Assembly (NCBI GenBank): GCA_963675035.1
Contig: OY776113.1
Location: 26,612,033-26,676,032 of the forward strand
Origin: Allygus modestus
Lineage: Eukaryota > Arthropoda > Insecta > Hemiptera > Cicadellidae
Reading direction: 5' to 3'
DNA length: 64,000 nucleotides
Shown: in pieces, positions 25,201 through 36,300 of the stretch
Layout of the letters: each line of letters begins with the position of its first letter
Numbering within the stretch: the first letter of the stretch is position 1
Notes under the pieces: model-generated
Told to the model about the DNA's origin: nothing
Seen by the model: the letters and a program-made list of their open reading frames with translations, nothing else
Databases searched by the model: none
Made by a program: the position numbers and the translations under genes

Positions 25201-27087
25201 TACTATAATTTTATGCCCAGCAAACACTTCCCGACGTCGCGTCGAATTCGGAAATTAGTTCTCAGGATTAATGTTATTTTTTAACACTTGCACTAAACAT
25301 CCTCACTAATAATATGCATTTCACTTGTGTTAAGTACTGCATAATTACTAATTAATTATATATTATTGTATTCGCCGTCTACAAGCTTATGGATTAATAA
25401 GCGTGATATAATCGACTCAGAAATTTGTAATCAATAGTACTGCTACAGGAATGATTATCATATATTATATATGAAGGGGATCATGGTAAAGTTCACGTAT
25501 GCCAAACGAATTATAAAATTGAACAATTGTATGTTTTTTTTGTGAGGTGAGTATAGATGAGAAACATATCATAATATCTGTACAGATGCGTTATTGTAGA
25601 TGAGAAACGACTGTATGCAGTATTGGTAAATGCACTTGGTAAGCGCTTGCTGCTAGCGCTACAAGCGGTTCTCTGGGATACTACGTCCGACACCTTAACC
25701 AAAACTACAATACCGACGCCGTGACGTGTAAAATCATGACGTTTCCTCCCTAAAGAAACATCACGATCATTAAAATTAAATAGAATAGCTTAGTTCCTGT
25801 AAAAATAATATAAACGTATAGTCAAAGTACATATTAGCTAAAAAAAAACAATGAATGTCGCTGGAACCAAAGTTACGGAAACATGGGCAAAGAAAAGTCG
25901 TTGAGTTCCCGCAAATAATTGTTTGCAACAGTATGACAATACCCTACTATTGGCACATCTGTGTTTAGGTCGCCGATAAACTATCAATATTGTAGATTTT
26001 CATAAAACAATTATTTAAAAGGCTCCGCCGCCTCTTCCTTCACCTAGGAAGGGCAAGGGGCCGATAAACACTTCACTGTTAATTTGGGTTTTATCATGAC
26101 CGGTCACATGAACATGAACGGTCGAAAATTCCGTCTCATCTTTAGATGAATTCGAATGTGTTTGTTTAATTCAAAACACGGATTAGTAATATTAAATACT
26201 GTAACATACCACTAATAACACACCATTGAAATACCGAACGGTTAAATATCAATGGGATTTTCATCTGTATTTTATTGAACCGCATGTTTCGAGCTATGAG
26301 ATGAGTTTAACCTTTATAATGAGTAAAGATTATTACAAATATAGTGCCTACTGTATTTAATTTCTATGATAATCAATGACTCCGTATTTATGTTTTTTGA
26401 ATACTACTTAATGTGTACCAGTACCTGTACTTATTTGTCTAAAGCTTTAATATCGTCGAAACTAGTGATTTACATCATATTTTTAGTATGCAGTATTTAA
26501 AGTTTTGAGCGTATAAGTTTTTAACCATGGCAAGTGGTTTCAAATAGGTTCTGTAGTTCACAACTTGTTTTTATTACATATATTACTTCATTAATTAACA
26601 AAGGAGTAGGACTGAATAGTAAAAGCATTTTCTTCGCAGTCATTTGTAAAAATTTGTGTTCGTCATACTGCTTCAAAAACATCTGTTTTTGACAGATGCG
26701 TTGAGATTCAAAAGTTCTTCTTTTTAGTCTTTGGATAATAACATATGTTTTGATGATCATTATCGTACTAGTACTAAAAAGATCATTGTTGATGATACTT
26801 TTGATTCGAGGTCGTCATAAATCGATTAAAATTCATTCGATTATAAATAATCGAAACATTCATTGTTATTATCGAAACATTCATTGTTGTATTGTTATTT
26901 GAAGAACAACCGATTGATTCGAACCACAATGATTGGTTTGAAGTGATAGATATGAATGAACCGAAATTATGCATGTGCAACAGCTGATTGTTTCAAGAGA
27001 CAAGCTGAAAGAAACATTTGAGGTTATGAAGACAAAGTACGTAAACTTTACTTTTGTTTTTATTTAAACCTTAAGTTTTTTGGCAGT
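25201..27087. other. no supported gene
   Basis: AT-rich sequence with small duplications (ATCGAAACATTCATTGTT repeated at 26850-26887). A 63-codon minus-strand frame at 25511-25702 has no splice or domain support. A Ser/Arg-rich stretch in it (about 25610-25700) is GC-richer than its surroundings and may be part of an unrecognised repeat. Confidence 0.4.
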
Positions 27088-27098
27088 ATGACGAAAAA

Positions 27099-27230
27099 TA
27101 TAGTTCGTCACTCGGATCAAAAGTGTTTTTTTAATACTCGCTCATTTCCCAGCCTCGGCTTCGCCTCGGCAGTTAAACTGGAGCTCGTATTAAAAAGATC
27201 CACTTTTGATCCTAGTGACGAAATATACTA
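27099..27230. mobile_element. short palindromic MITE
   Basis: The left arm TATAGTTCGTCACTCGGATC pairs with the right arm around GATCCTAGTGACGAAATATA. Inside, AATACTCGCTCATTTCC pairs with the GGAGCTCGTATT region across a GCCTCGGCTTCGCCTCGGC centre. The 72-codon frame overlapping it is a by-product. Confidence 0.6.
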
Positions 27231-28433
27231 TTCTGGGACTAAAATCAAGAAACAGATCACGTTGTTTCCGGAGTCGCGGGAAGTGACAATTTTGACTGGA
27301 AACTGAACCCGCCCCTGGCGTGCCGGCGCCGGCGCCAATGTGCCTCGCCTCAGGTGTGAGCCTTGCACCAGTGGCTTGAACGTTGGTTTATCACCACAGC
27401 CCGACCACGATTATTGCAATTAATAAAAAAACACAATTCTTAATAAAGTTAGTAACTTAATTTTTTCAGTAACCTGATCTAGTTGCGAAAAAGAAACTAC
27501 ATTTTACTACAGAGAAATTAATAATAGTAGCTATATCAGCTCAAGAAAGAACGAGAAAGACCCTCCTTCCGATGACTGCAAAGGGGATCTCACGGAAATA
27601 AAATATTTATGAAATTGTTACAGGTATGTTGAATTGGTACTATTAGATAATTGATCAGGGTACCTGGGTTTGTCCATGACACAAAATCCGTCTCCCCATT
27701 GGGGTCAACAATTATATGGGGAGGTTGCCGTAGTTTGTAAACAATAATCCCACACACACAAAATAAAGGAAAGGTATTTATTACTTATAACATAGCAGTT
27801 GATCTCTAAACAATGAATTATAATAAATGTAAGTTAGAACAATAACATGTTAAGCAGCACCAGGGAAAATTTATTCACTCTCTAAAGATTGTGTTTATCT
27901 AAAACAAACACGTTGATTGCTAAGCAACATTTCAAAGAACAGCTGGCATTTGCCACATGGTTCTTCCGTGGCCGAGTCCGTATGTGGGTTGTAGTGATTT
28001 ATATTAGCGGTCAATTAAGTTAACAGTTGAGCTGTAGCCAATAGCATGGTTGTACTGTCACTGTTGCCGTTTTGCCATAGAAAAATATCGCTCGAATGTT
28101 ATTCCGATCAGCAGGAGTGGAGTTTTGGCAATGCAGCACGTCTACTACTGGCTGATCTTGGACGATAGACTGGCAAACCACGCCCTCAACTGGCAATTTA
28201 ATCGTCCGCTATTATAGTGGTGCATTCGTTAAACCAAGGCACATATTGTATTACTCATCGCAAACCCCCAGCGACGCGACTTCATTGCTGAACCCGCGCT
28301 GTAATTCAACTACTTTCGGACGAGTCTACTCTGTGGAACCAGTCTTGTGAATTGCTAATTTTAATAACTAGCTTATGCTAACAGCTTTCGGTCTGAGGAA
28401 AGGGGGCCCTCGGCAGTAGACCGTGTGGGGTCT
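27231..28433. other. no supported gene; GC-rich patches
   Basis: GC-rich text at 27300-27400 (contains GCCGGCGCCGGCGCC) and about 28100-28330. No open frame with splice signals, no rRNA or tRNA features could be supported. Confidence 0.35.
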
Positions 28434-28852
28434 TCTTATAAGGGGCTCCAGCCCTCTGCGTCTACCTGATTCTCACATATACCAATGATAACTTTCAAAT
28501 TCCGTCCCTTTTCAACGGGTAATCCGAAATCGATGATTTATAGTTCATTTTAAAGAGCAAACATACACCTAGCGATTCCAGAGAGCATTATTCCGATCCC
28601 ACAAGCATTCGCAAACAAAAGATCGTAAATATTAAATATTTTTAAATTTTTAACGATTATTATTTATGATATCGAAATTTTGCTCACTGATGAAATCACT
28701 AGGTATTTGTTCTCTTTAAAATGAGCCATAAATTAACGATATCGGAAAATCCGTTGAGTAGGGACGGCCTTTAAAAGATAACATTGGCCTTATGGGGGAC
28801 ACGGGTAGAAAATCGAAAAGTTCCGTGACTGGAACCCCCTCTTAAGAGGATT
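28434..28852. mobile_element. palindromic repeat family C, intact copy
   Basis: The left arm is TCTTATAAGGGGCTCCAG, CCAATGATAACTTTCAAATT, CCCTTTTCAACGGGTAATCC, ATAGTTCATTTTAAAGAGC. The right arm carries the complement: TTCTCTTTAAAATGAGCC, GGAAAATCCGTTGAGTAGGG, TTTAAAAGATAACATTGGCC, GACTGGAACCCCCTCTTAAG. It is a fold-back element of about 420 bp with no coding region. Confidence 0.75.
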
Positions 28853-28894
28853 CCGCATTTCTAACTGCTTTGCACATAAGACCAATGTTATCTT

Positions 28895-29065
28895 CTAAAT
28901 CAACCACTTAGCCTAAATTAGGTCAAGCATTCTAAGAATTAAATTATTTGTTTTCATGCTGTTTAAAATGGTGACACAATTGTTTGTTTAAAAGCAGGTT
29001 TAGGGTGAAAAATGCATAAAACTGATTTTATGGCCAATTCTAAAACCCCCATAAAACCCCTTGAG
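28895..29065 (+). mobile_element. internal fragment of family A
   Basis: Matches the family A unique segment (CAACCACTTAGCCTAAATTA, AAATTATTTGTTTT, TTTAGGGTGAAAAATGCA, AAAACTGATTTT, AACCCCCATAAAACCCC) that is also at 6790-6960 and 20115-20285. Both ends are missing. Confidence 0.55.
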
Positions 29066-30732
29066 CGTTAATCTCGTACAAAAGGAACTGGTCCGTACTT
29101 CACCCACTCACGAAACGAGAGTACTGCAATTTGAACGTCTTGAAATGCACATTAGAAATAAATTTTCTTGGGTTACTACCAGTCCTCGCGATCAAAGGAA
29201 TTCCTGGAAAACGGCTTTTGCCAGCTGCGCCCGGTAGCGCCACCAATGAATATAAACCTTATAAAATGTGTATTCATTGTCCTCACCGAGGACTGCAACG
29301 GGAATCTTTTGAGTGGTTGGCAATATCCCCATCAGATAACTCATGGTGCTGACCCCAGTCAGGGTGTCTGTGACTCTGGAATTACCACCAAGGAAATCTT
29401 GTATTTAAAAATAGTGAAATCTCTAGTGTCTAGTGTCTACAATATACTGCCCAGGGAGACCCAATGAACGTATTACAATACTGATAAATCCTATGCTTTA
29501 CTTGAAAACCTTTAGTACAATCTCAGTGTGTTATTTTGACCTTATTTATTTAAGAATTCAATCCGAAATTCGTGACCCTCGTAAAACTGCTTTAGTACAA
29601 ACTATTTTTACTGACCGCGGGGCGCAGCTGGTGAGGGTAATTAGAGATGTTCTGACCGCGAGGCGCAGCTAGAATATCCCCGATTCGAGGCGAGTCAAAA
29701 TGAAGACAGCCTCGCAGGTAAGTAGACGGAGGGATTAGTGACCGGACCCCCCCCCCCCCTTCGGCGAGGGCAACTACTAAAGGACGACTGAGTTGCTAAT
29801 GAGATTTGGCAGCATTTTGAAAATATAAAATGTATGCAAAGAAAAGAACACAGCAGATGTCGGAAGAGCAAAATAGAATTTTGGAAGTGTTCAATGACGA
29901 GGAAACATGTTGCACGAAACAAAGCAAAGTTGTTTCACGGAAAAACAATTAAAACAAGATAAAAAATATTAGCTATCATAATAATTATTCTTGTTATAGT
30001 AATTCAGCCTTTGGTCTAAACTACTATTTAACACATGCACATCTCAGTAAACTCGGTTCATTCATAGCTAGCTCGGTCGTTGGCCTTTTAGGGGTCTACG
30101 GTCGTGTTTTAATTTAAGTAGTTCGTATTCAGCTTTTATTTTCCAAATGGTAATACAAATGTGCCAAAATGACCATTGTACGTTAAATGTTTCGTAAAAT
30201 GTATATTAATGTGGATATTTACGATTAAATAATATATAATATCATTATACGCCTCGTTTTAAGAAAATACAGCGAATATAATCACGTTCACAAGTTAGTA
30301 AACCGGCAATTATATATAATATATATTGCATAATATAATATATTTAATGTTTCATATCTAAACACTAGAAACGACTTAATTTCGATACTCGGATAATGTA
30401 TGTACAGTGTGAAAAATAAAAATAAATTTTAATATTTTTCGGATTCGAGTAAGAACCACGTAAACTGCCACGATATACTCACAGTTTTAAATTCTCTAGG
30501 CATTTTGAAACAGACCAAAAATTATAAACATAACGTTTTTTTGAGATAAGATAAATAAATCTTCATAAGAAAAGGGTGTTATCCGAAACATTCTTCTTCA
30601 GTTCATTGTTTATTTTTTATTCTTTTACAACACTTTTTTACCGAAAACAAAATTGACGCGTTGTCTCTCGACCAGATACAGCGTGTTTTCTTTGTTTAAA
30701 ATTCATTTTTGGTGATGGAGAGTTTATTTTGC
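29066..30732. other. no confirmed gene
   Basis: Overlapping plus-strand frames at 29131-29472 have no recognised domain. A CCGCGGGGCGCAGCTG-type motif occurs twice (29618-29634 and 29654-29670). A C tract lies at 29749-29759. The remainder is AT-rich. One ATG-plus-donor segment is listed separately. Confidence 0.35.
29700..29717 (+). other. ATG followed by consensus splice donor (possible tiny first exon)
   Basis: CAAAATGAAGACAGCCTCGCAG is followed immediately by GTAAGT. The ATG has a good insect start context (CAAAATG) and a 6-codon frame reaching the donor. No other evidence supports a gene here, and such matches occur by chance. Confidence 0.15.
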
Positions 30733-30912
30733 TTAAGAAATGATTGTGGACATTTTCCATCACTGATTAGCAAAACAAAGTTTCACGACGTTTCGGGATC
30801 TGGAATCTCGCCGTCCGGAACCCGTCTTCAGGGATCAGATTCCAGATCCCAAAATGTGAAAATTTGTTCCTAATCAGTGATGACAAATTACCGCAATAAT
30901 TTCTTAAACAAC
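30733..30912. mobile_element. palindromic repeat family E, compact copy
   Basis: The left arm TTAAGAAATGATTGTGGACA, TTTCCATCACTGATTAG, then CGTTTCGGGATCTGGAATC is mirrored by GATTCCAGATCCCAAAATG, CTAATCAGTGATGACAAATT and AATAATTTCTTAAACAAC. The centre (CCGTCCGGAACCCGTCTTCAGG) reads CTGAAGACGGGTTCCGGACG on the other strand. Related sequence lies at 42555-42620, 58965-59280 and 59355-59475. Confidence 0.6.
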
Positions 30913-30963
30913 ACAGAAAACCTGTTCCTGTATGATGAACTCGGAACTTCACAACTAACATGA

Positions 30964-31113
30964 TATCAATCTGGTCTGTTATCATCTGAGGTCGGTCATG
31001 TCCGAGAGCAGGTGCACGTTAGGCCCGCATCCACGAGTCACTCACCCCTGGCCACCGAATATAACCAGGGATCCGACCCCTGGCTCCCAGTCGATCCCAG
31101 GACCTTCACCCAG
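30964..31113 (+). other. exon-like open segment ending at a perfect splice donor
   Basis: After an in-frame TGA at 30961 the frame stays open for 50 codons and ends exactly at CAG/GTAAGT (GT at 31114). The second half is GC-richer than its surroundings and reads VHVRPASTSHSPLATEYNQG then SDPWLPVDPRTFTQ, which looks protein-like. A possible acceptor AG precedes GTGCACG at 31013. No partner exon was found and no domain is recognised. It directly follows family E, so it may be transposon-derived. Confidence 0.25.
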
Positions 31114-31885
31114 GTAAGTCCCATCCTCTCTGTGGGGTTTAAATTAAGATAGCTGTTTTTTTTACCTTTAACAGCTGTCAAATGCTCATCTCAATGATTA
31201 CTGTTCTTCCACAAGATTGACATTGCAACTTTGAAGACCTGTGGGGCGTAGCTATGGGACTGATGTAAATTTTAATTGTTTTCTACAAACCTACGCATCG
31301 AGACCTTTCCATAGATCCTTCAATCATAAAATTCGCTCCAGTAGTCCCTGAGATCTCAGCGTGACACAAAATTTGATTTTGTTTTAAATAATAAAATGAC
31401 ATAGATCGATCGAAATTGAGATATTTCCCTGTCGGTAACAATTCATTAGGTTTGGAGATTGGAGCGATTTAAATTTTAGATTTTAGTTTTAAAACATTCG
31501 AACTAGTTTAGATTTTGTTTGATGTCCGGATATTTACACATTATATTTAAATATTCTAAACTTACAAGTAGAATAATGTATAGTCAACCTTCTGATCCTT
31601 TTAATAATGCGGTGATTTCGGAATCACGAAAGAACCCAAAATTCGGTGAGGGGCTAGCCTCTCCCCTTAACTTCATGAGGGTCGCAATTCTTCAATTTGT
31701 AGGCCTAGTCTTCAAACGCCTCTTGCGACCATTGTTAACTGGTAAGAATATAAAAGAACCACAAATCTGTTTATTTTTTGCCCTTTAGGACTCTTTACGC
31801 TAACAAAAATACGATTATAATTCATCTAACCGGGGACCTTGAACATTGCCATGCACAATTTGACAACAGTGTGCCTTTAAGGATA
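31114..31885. other. no supported feature
   Basis: AT-rich. A plus-strand frame at 31519-31788 includes a short GC-richer piece ending near CTG/GTAAGA (31741), without further support. Confidence 0.35.
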
Positions 31886-32768
31886 CAGGATGTACCTATA
31901 CAAACTACCTGGACACTCTTTGTGTATTTGTTCCTTATGACCTTAGATTGAGAAAATCATAAAAACACTATTAAATGCCTAGTTTTCTATCTGTCGGTAT
32001 GTTTGTGAGTTTTAAAAGTTTTCTTATAACTTTGCTAATTTTTAAGATAGAACGTTTAAATTCGGCTCTGATGTCTATCATTTGATTACTGTAACTTCAT
32101 CAGAATCAAGATGGCTGCCATTTAAAATCTTTGATGTAAAGTTTCACGGAAACTAATTGTTTGATCAAAAACTGTTTGCAGTAACATAAAGTGTAAAATC
32201 AAGACAAACAAAACGACACCTTGTTTGCCGCAATCGGATGGTAAATGACTGAGTTATTAGACATTTACTAAATAAATATCACATTTTTTAATAATACTGT
32301 ATTTATAATTTATAAATTGTTATTGTTATACATTTTGTCGCATAAAGTTGTTACACAGTTAGGTAAAAAGCTAATAACTCAGTTATTTACCATTCGATTA
32401 CGGCAAACAAGGTGTTGTTTTGTTTATCTTGAAGATTCTACACTTTGTATTACTGCAAACAGTTTTCGATCAAACAAACGGGTTTCGTGAAATTTAACAT
32501 AACATATTTTAAATGACCGCCATCTTGATTTTGATGCAGTTACATCAACCAAATTTGATAGACTTCTTGTGAGTCTTAAGATATACATTGGAGCCAAATT
32601 CAAACTTTAGATCTTAAATAGTAGCTGAGTTATAAGAAGACATTAGAATCCACAAATAGATCGACATACATAGGCATTTTAGACTCATGTTTATATGGTG
32701 TATTTATGGTTGTCCCGACCTAAGGAACAAATACACACAGAGTGTCCAGGGAATTTGTATACACCCTG
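31886..32768. mobile_element. 883 bp fold-back MITE
   Basis: The left end CAGGATGTACCTATACAAAC followed by TACCTGGACACTC pairs with the right end (reverse complement CAGGGTGTATACAAATTCCC, then TGGACACTC). Pairing continues inward: AAGATGGCTGCCATTTAAAA with TTTAAATGACCGCCATCTTG, GATCAAAAACTGTTTGCAGT with ACTGCAAACAGTTTTCGATC, and CCTTGTTTGCCGCAATCGGA with GATTACGGCAAACAAGG. Arms are about 390 bp around an AT-rich loop. No frame. Confidence 0.8.
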
Positions 32769-34249
32769 ATGTATATTTGACAACAAATAAGTTTTTTTCC
32801 TATGAAATGTTCCCAGAAAGAGCTGGTAAATCACTATGCTGCATTGTTAGCAAAGTTGTGTATAAAGTCGAGTCTTGACGGTCCAGAGGAATGTGTTTAT
32901 TGGTTATGTATAAAAATAATAGTGTTGTGGATCTGAGTCGAATGCTTTGTACGTTATACACAAAATTCCTTCTGACACTTCCTTGTACAAATGTTCACTG
33001 CGATTACAAAGACTATCCGGACTCTGATAAGATAATTTAACTCTGGTCAATAACGTATCCTGATCACGCTAGTTGTAAATGCGATCGGTAAATTTCAAAG
33101 AAAATAGTTTCTACTTAGATGCTATGTTTTGATGGGATAAATTAATTGACTCTTGTATGCACTCACACGTTGGCGTGCTGTTTATATTTGTTCGATGCCA
33201 GCCTACTCCCGTGCGCGCTTTGATATCGGAGGATGCGGTGCGGCCTTGAGGGCAAAACGACGATTCCTGAATGACCGATGAGCGTAAATATGACTCTAAG
33301 GTTTTGACGGATTTCTGGCCGCTGTGAGATGTGTGGGTGTTCAGCTCGGATAAAATGTGTCCGTCTCAAATAAGTACTGTCAGCGATAACTGGATATTAG
33401 TAAAATGGATAGGCTAGCTAAAGTCCAAATAAAAAAGGCATAAATAAAAAGAATGATTGAACAATGAATTAACAAAACGTTTATTCCAACAAAGTTACAG
33501 CTTGTAAAATTTCACTTATATAATACAATTATTACTAAAATCTATAACTACTGTAGAAAAAAAAATAAAATTTAAAATAAACTGTGGTGGTAAAAATATA
33601 TAAACGAGTTCGCACGCAGCACGCTGACATGAGGGAAGTGAATTTCCACATAAAAACTTTTAAAACTCAAAATCAATGTAAAACATACATTTGTAAAATT
33701 TGTATTGAAATCTGAAAACACTGATTTTTTGGCTGTTCTGATACTCCTGGTTTCATTTACTTGCAAAGCTGGGAATACAATTTTGCGCATCATAAGGTTA
33801 GGAGAAGGTCCAGACAGGCTTGAAAGTAGACTGAGGTTACTGGGGATGGTAAAAGTACTATAACAAAGGAATAATAGGTTTTTCTAGTGTAAAACCCCCA
33901 TAAGACAACGTACTGTGTTTGGTCGATACACATTTTCTTTAATAACTCAGTAAATATTTATGCTAGAATGACGAGAGAGGGCTTAAAACTTTCGCCTCTC
34001 TAATTCCCATCTTTTTCCATGCTTTGATTTTACATCTGGGGCATTTCTGATCCTTTTTGGGCCCAAAAACTCGAAATTTGAAATATTAATCCCCCAAAAA
34101 AGGGGTTTAAAGTTTTTCGATTGTTTTGCCCAACGAATTTGTCCAACTGATTACAAAAAGGAACGTCCCTTCTCATCACTGTTCTATGTAATGCCAACCA
34201 GAGGAACTTCACAGGTAGTAAACAAATTCGGAAATTGTTTCACAAAATT
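32769..34249. other. no supported gene; weak family A/B-like piece
   Basis: A GC-richer, CpG-containing patch lies at 33170-33370. At 33893-33970 CCATAAGACAACGTACTGTG and AATAACTCAGTAAATAT resemble the 3' unique segment of families A and B. No other support. Confidence 0.35.
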
Positions 34250-34387
34250 TCACAGGTCCACGAATACACTTGTGACATATGGAACTTGAGATTCCTGCCT
34301 ACCCGCACCTGCACCCGCACCTCCAGTGTAGTCCCGTGGACCCTCTTCATATGGCTGAGACCAGTCCACAGTCAATTCATGAAAAAA
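34250..34387 (-). other. possible terminal coding exon, Gly/Ala-rich C-terminus
   Basis: After TTTTTTCACATTAG (acceptor-like, AG at 34389-34388) a minus-strand frame of 45 codons runs to a TGA at 34252-34250. It reads HELTVDWSQPYEEGPRDYTG, then a GAGAGAGRQESQVPYVTSVF-type tail. It is much GC-richer than its flanks and looks protein-like. No upstream exon or domain was recognised. The same acceptor could be fortuitous. Confidence 0.3.
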
Positions 34388-35804
34388 CTAATGTGAAAAA
34401 ATGTGACAGCAGTGATTGGAAAACTATCGATTCTATATAATTTCAATTGCATTTCAAATTGAGTCCTCGTTGGAGACTTGGTAGTACGAATATTTTCTCC
34501 TGCGTCAATGTAAATATAGTACACTTAAGATATTTTAAGGTTGCAGGATACCAATTTGCAAACAATAACACAATTATTATGAAAATTAAAAAAATTTAAT
34601 TAAGATGCTTGAGTCTAAAACGATTATATGTCATTCGTATTTGTATGCAATCAAATATAAAAATATAGTCTATATAAAAAAAATAGTCATCACTTTGATG
34701 TTAATTAAATTTGTAAATTAAAGTTGGGTTCTGAGTAATAACCAATGTTCTTGGTTAAGTTTTTTTGTGTGAAAACATTCTGTATCGATACTGCAAATGT
34801 AAATTGATACAAGGGTGTTGAAAGTTTACAAAAATGTGAGTGAAATGGAATGTTAAAACGTTTGAAAAATATGTGTAGAGAACTTTTGGGAGCGCAACTA
34901 ATGTTGCCATCCCCACCCCAGACAATCACAGAGTGTTGAGAGACATAAACATTCAACTAATAAAAGTAATAAATATTGATTTATAACTTCACTGTGTCAT
35001 TTTATTTCATAACCCAATCCTGGTTTTTGATCAAACTTGGAAGTTAACTTTATAAATTTTCACCTTATATGTCACTAAGGGTCTTACCCCTAGTTACATA
35101 CAAGAGTTGGGTAATTATATATAAAGGTTGTTGAGTTTTGGTGGTCAACTAACTTATCAATAGGCCTTTTTTACAAATGGAAACCATCCCTTAAACATTA
35201 AATTATATTTGAACACATATTTAATTCCAAAAACCGATAAGGTAATGTGTTGGCAAATGCATATGTATATTAATGTACATATTTAAATAGTTGAAAATAT
35301 AGGTTACTAGCTTTTTAATCTGTTGCTGCCAATTACCACTTTGCAATAATCCGGCCCAATGCCTACTAAATAATACTGGTACCAGATATTAGGGATAAGT
35401 TTGCTCTGTTGCCGTCATGAAGCCATGTAATAAATCATTTACATTTCCAACGTATTCATTTATTTTGAAATGGCCCTAGATAATTATTTAAGCCTAGGCC
35501 TTTCTCAAACACCTTTGTTTCATTGAAATAGAATATCTGGAGGGGGAAAGTGGGGAAAACACAATATATAGTGAATTTTCATAGAACTTTGTTTTTAACC
35601 CACCCACTTATTGATCCCACATATCAGCTATGCGCCTTTAGATTTCATTTTATATAATTTTCCTGATACAAATTAAACATATTTTTAAGTAAAAAATTAT
35701 GTAAAATTACACTGAAAAACGGAGGGCTCCTAAAAGAAAAATAAACATCCTAAAATAACGAACAAAGTACAATTTTTGAATGTTAACTATATGGAATGCT
35801 ACCG
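34388..35804. other. no supported gene
   Basis: AT-rich intergenic sequence without detectable repeat termini. Short open frames only. Confidence 0.4.
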
Positions 35805-35805
35805 A

Positions 35806-36020
35806 ACGTAGTAGCTCAGAGGTAGAGCGCTGGCCTCCCTAGCCAGCCAAGGTCAAGCGTAGGTTCGATCCCGGCTAACTCCTGTGATACTTTTTCACGA
35901 GCAGTCACCACTGGCTTGCACATGTGACTATTTCTGTTAACGGTGCCTCGCTGTCTTTAGATCGCCGCACTGGCCTATTGGCCCATAGAACGGGCAGTTG
36001 AGGTTTTTATAAAAAATATT
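35806..36020 (+). mobile_element. tRNA-derived SINE
   Basis: The head carries a good RNA polymerase III A box (TAGCTCAGAGGTAGAGCGCT, 35810-35829) and B box (GGTTCGATCCC, about 35862-35872). The cloverleaf fails: the presumptive acceptor strands do not pair and the T stem has a mismatch. The sequence instead continues about 140 bp into an unrelated body (GATCGCCGCACTGGCCTATT, GGGCAGTTGAGG) and ends in an A/T-rich tail. It lies about 170-250 bp upstream of the presumed ETH 5' exon. Confidence 0.65.
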
Positions 36021-36191
36021 AAAGGTTTTACTTATCTTAAGATACAATTTTACAAACCTAACTGCCTTTTAAACTGCAGGAAGAAATTAATATACATTTA
36101 AATCTTGATTGGGCCAGTAACAAGAGTACAGGATCAATAATTAACCCAAATGGATCATGTTGTCAGTAATATAGAGTTATTTGTATCTCAG

Positions 36192-36251
36192 GTAAGTTCA
36201 TCCAAACTCAATGACTCGGTCCATCTGACAATTCCCTTTCTTGTTTAACAG
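36192..36251 (+). other. possible 60 bp 5' UTR intron of ETH
   Basis: A perfect donor CAG/GTAAGT at 36192 is followed by an acceptor TTGTTTAACAG ending at 36251, 24 bases before the ETH ATG. If used, ETH has a non-coding leader exon ending at 36191. This is inferred from splice motifs alone. Confidence 0.35.
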
Positions 36252-36275
36252 AACAACTGAAGAACACGCGAGTCC

Positions 36276-36300
36276 ATGGCCTACCATACTCTGCTGCTAG
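36276..36300 (+). CDS. ETH: ETH coding exon 1 (signal peptide start)
   Basis: ATG at 36276 opens MAYHTLLL and ends one base into codon 9 at TAG/GTAAGT. The hydrophobic run continues in exon 2 after splicing (ECVVVSSLLTL), giving a typical signal peptide. No other ATG in frame with exon 2 supplies one, which decides this start. Confidence 0.85.

Noticed and set aside
28100..28440. rRNA or small nuclear RNA fragment in GC-rich block
   Set aside because: No conserved rRNA or snRNA landmark could be matched by eye.
29131..29472. Two overlapping 73-99 codon frames
   Set aside because: They overlap in different frames without splice context or recognisable domain.
35800..35882. Functional tRNA gene
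   Set aside because: A and B boxes are good, but the acceptor stem does not pair, the T stem is mismatched and the sequence continues into a SINE body.
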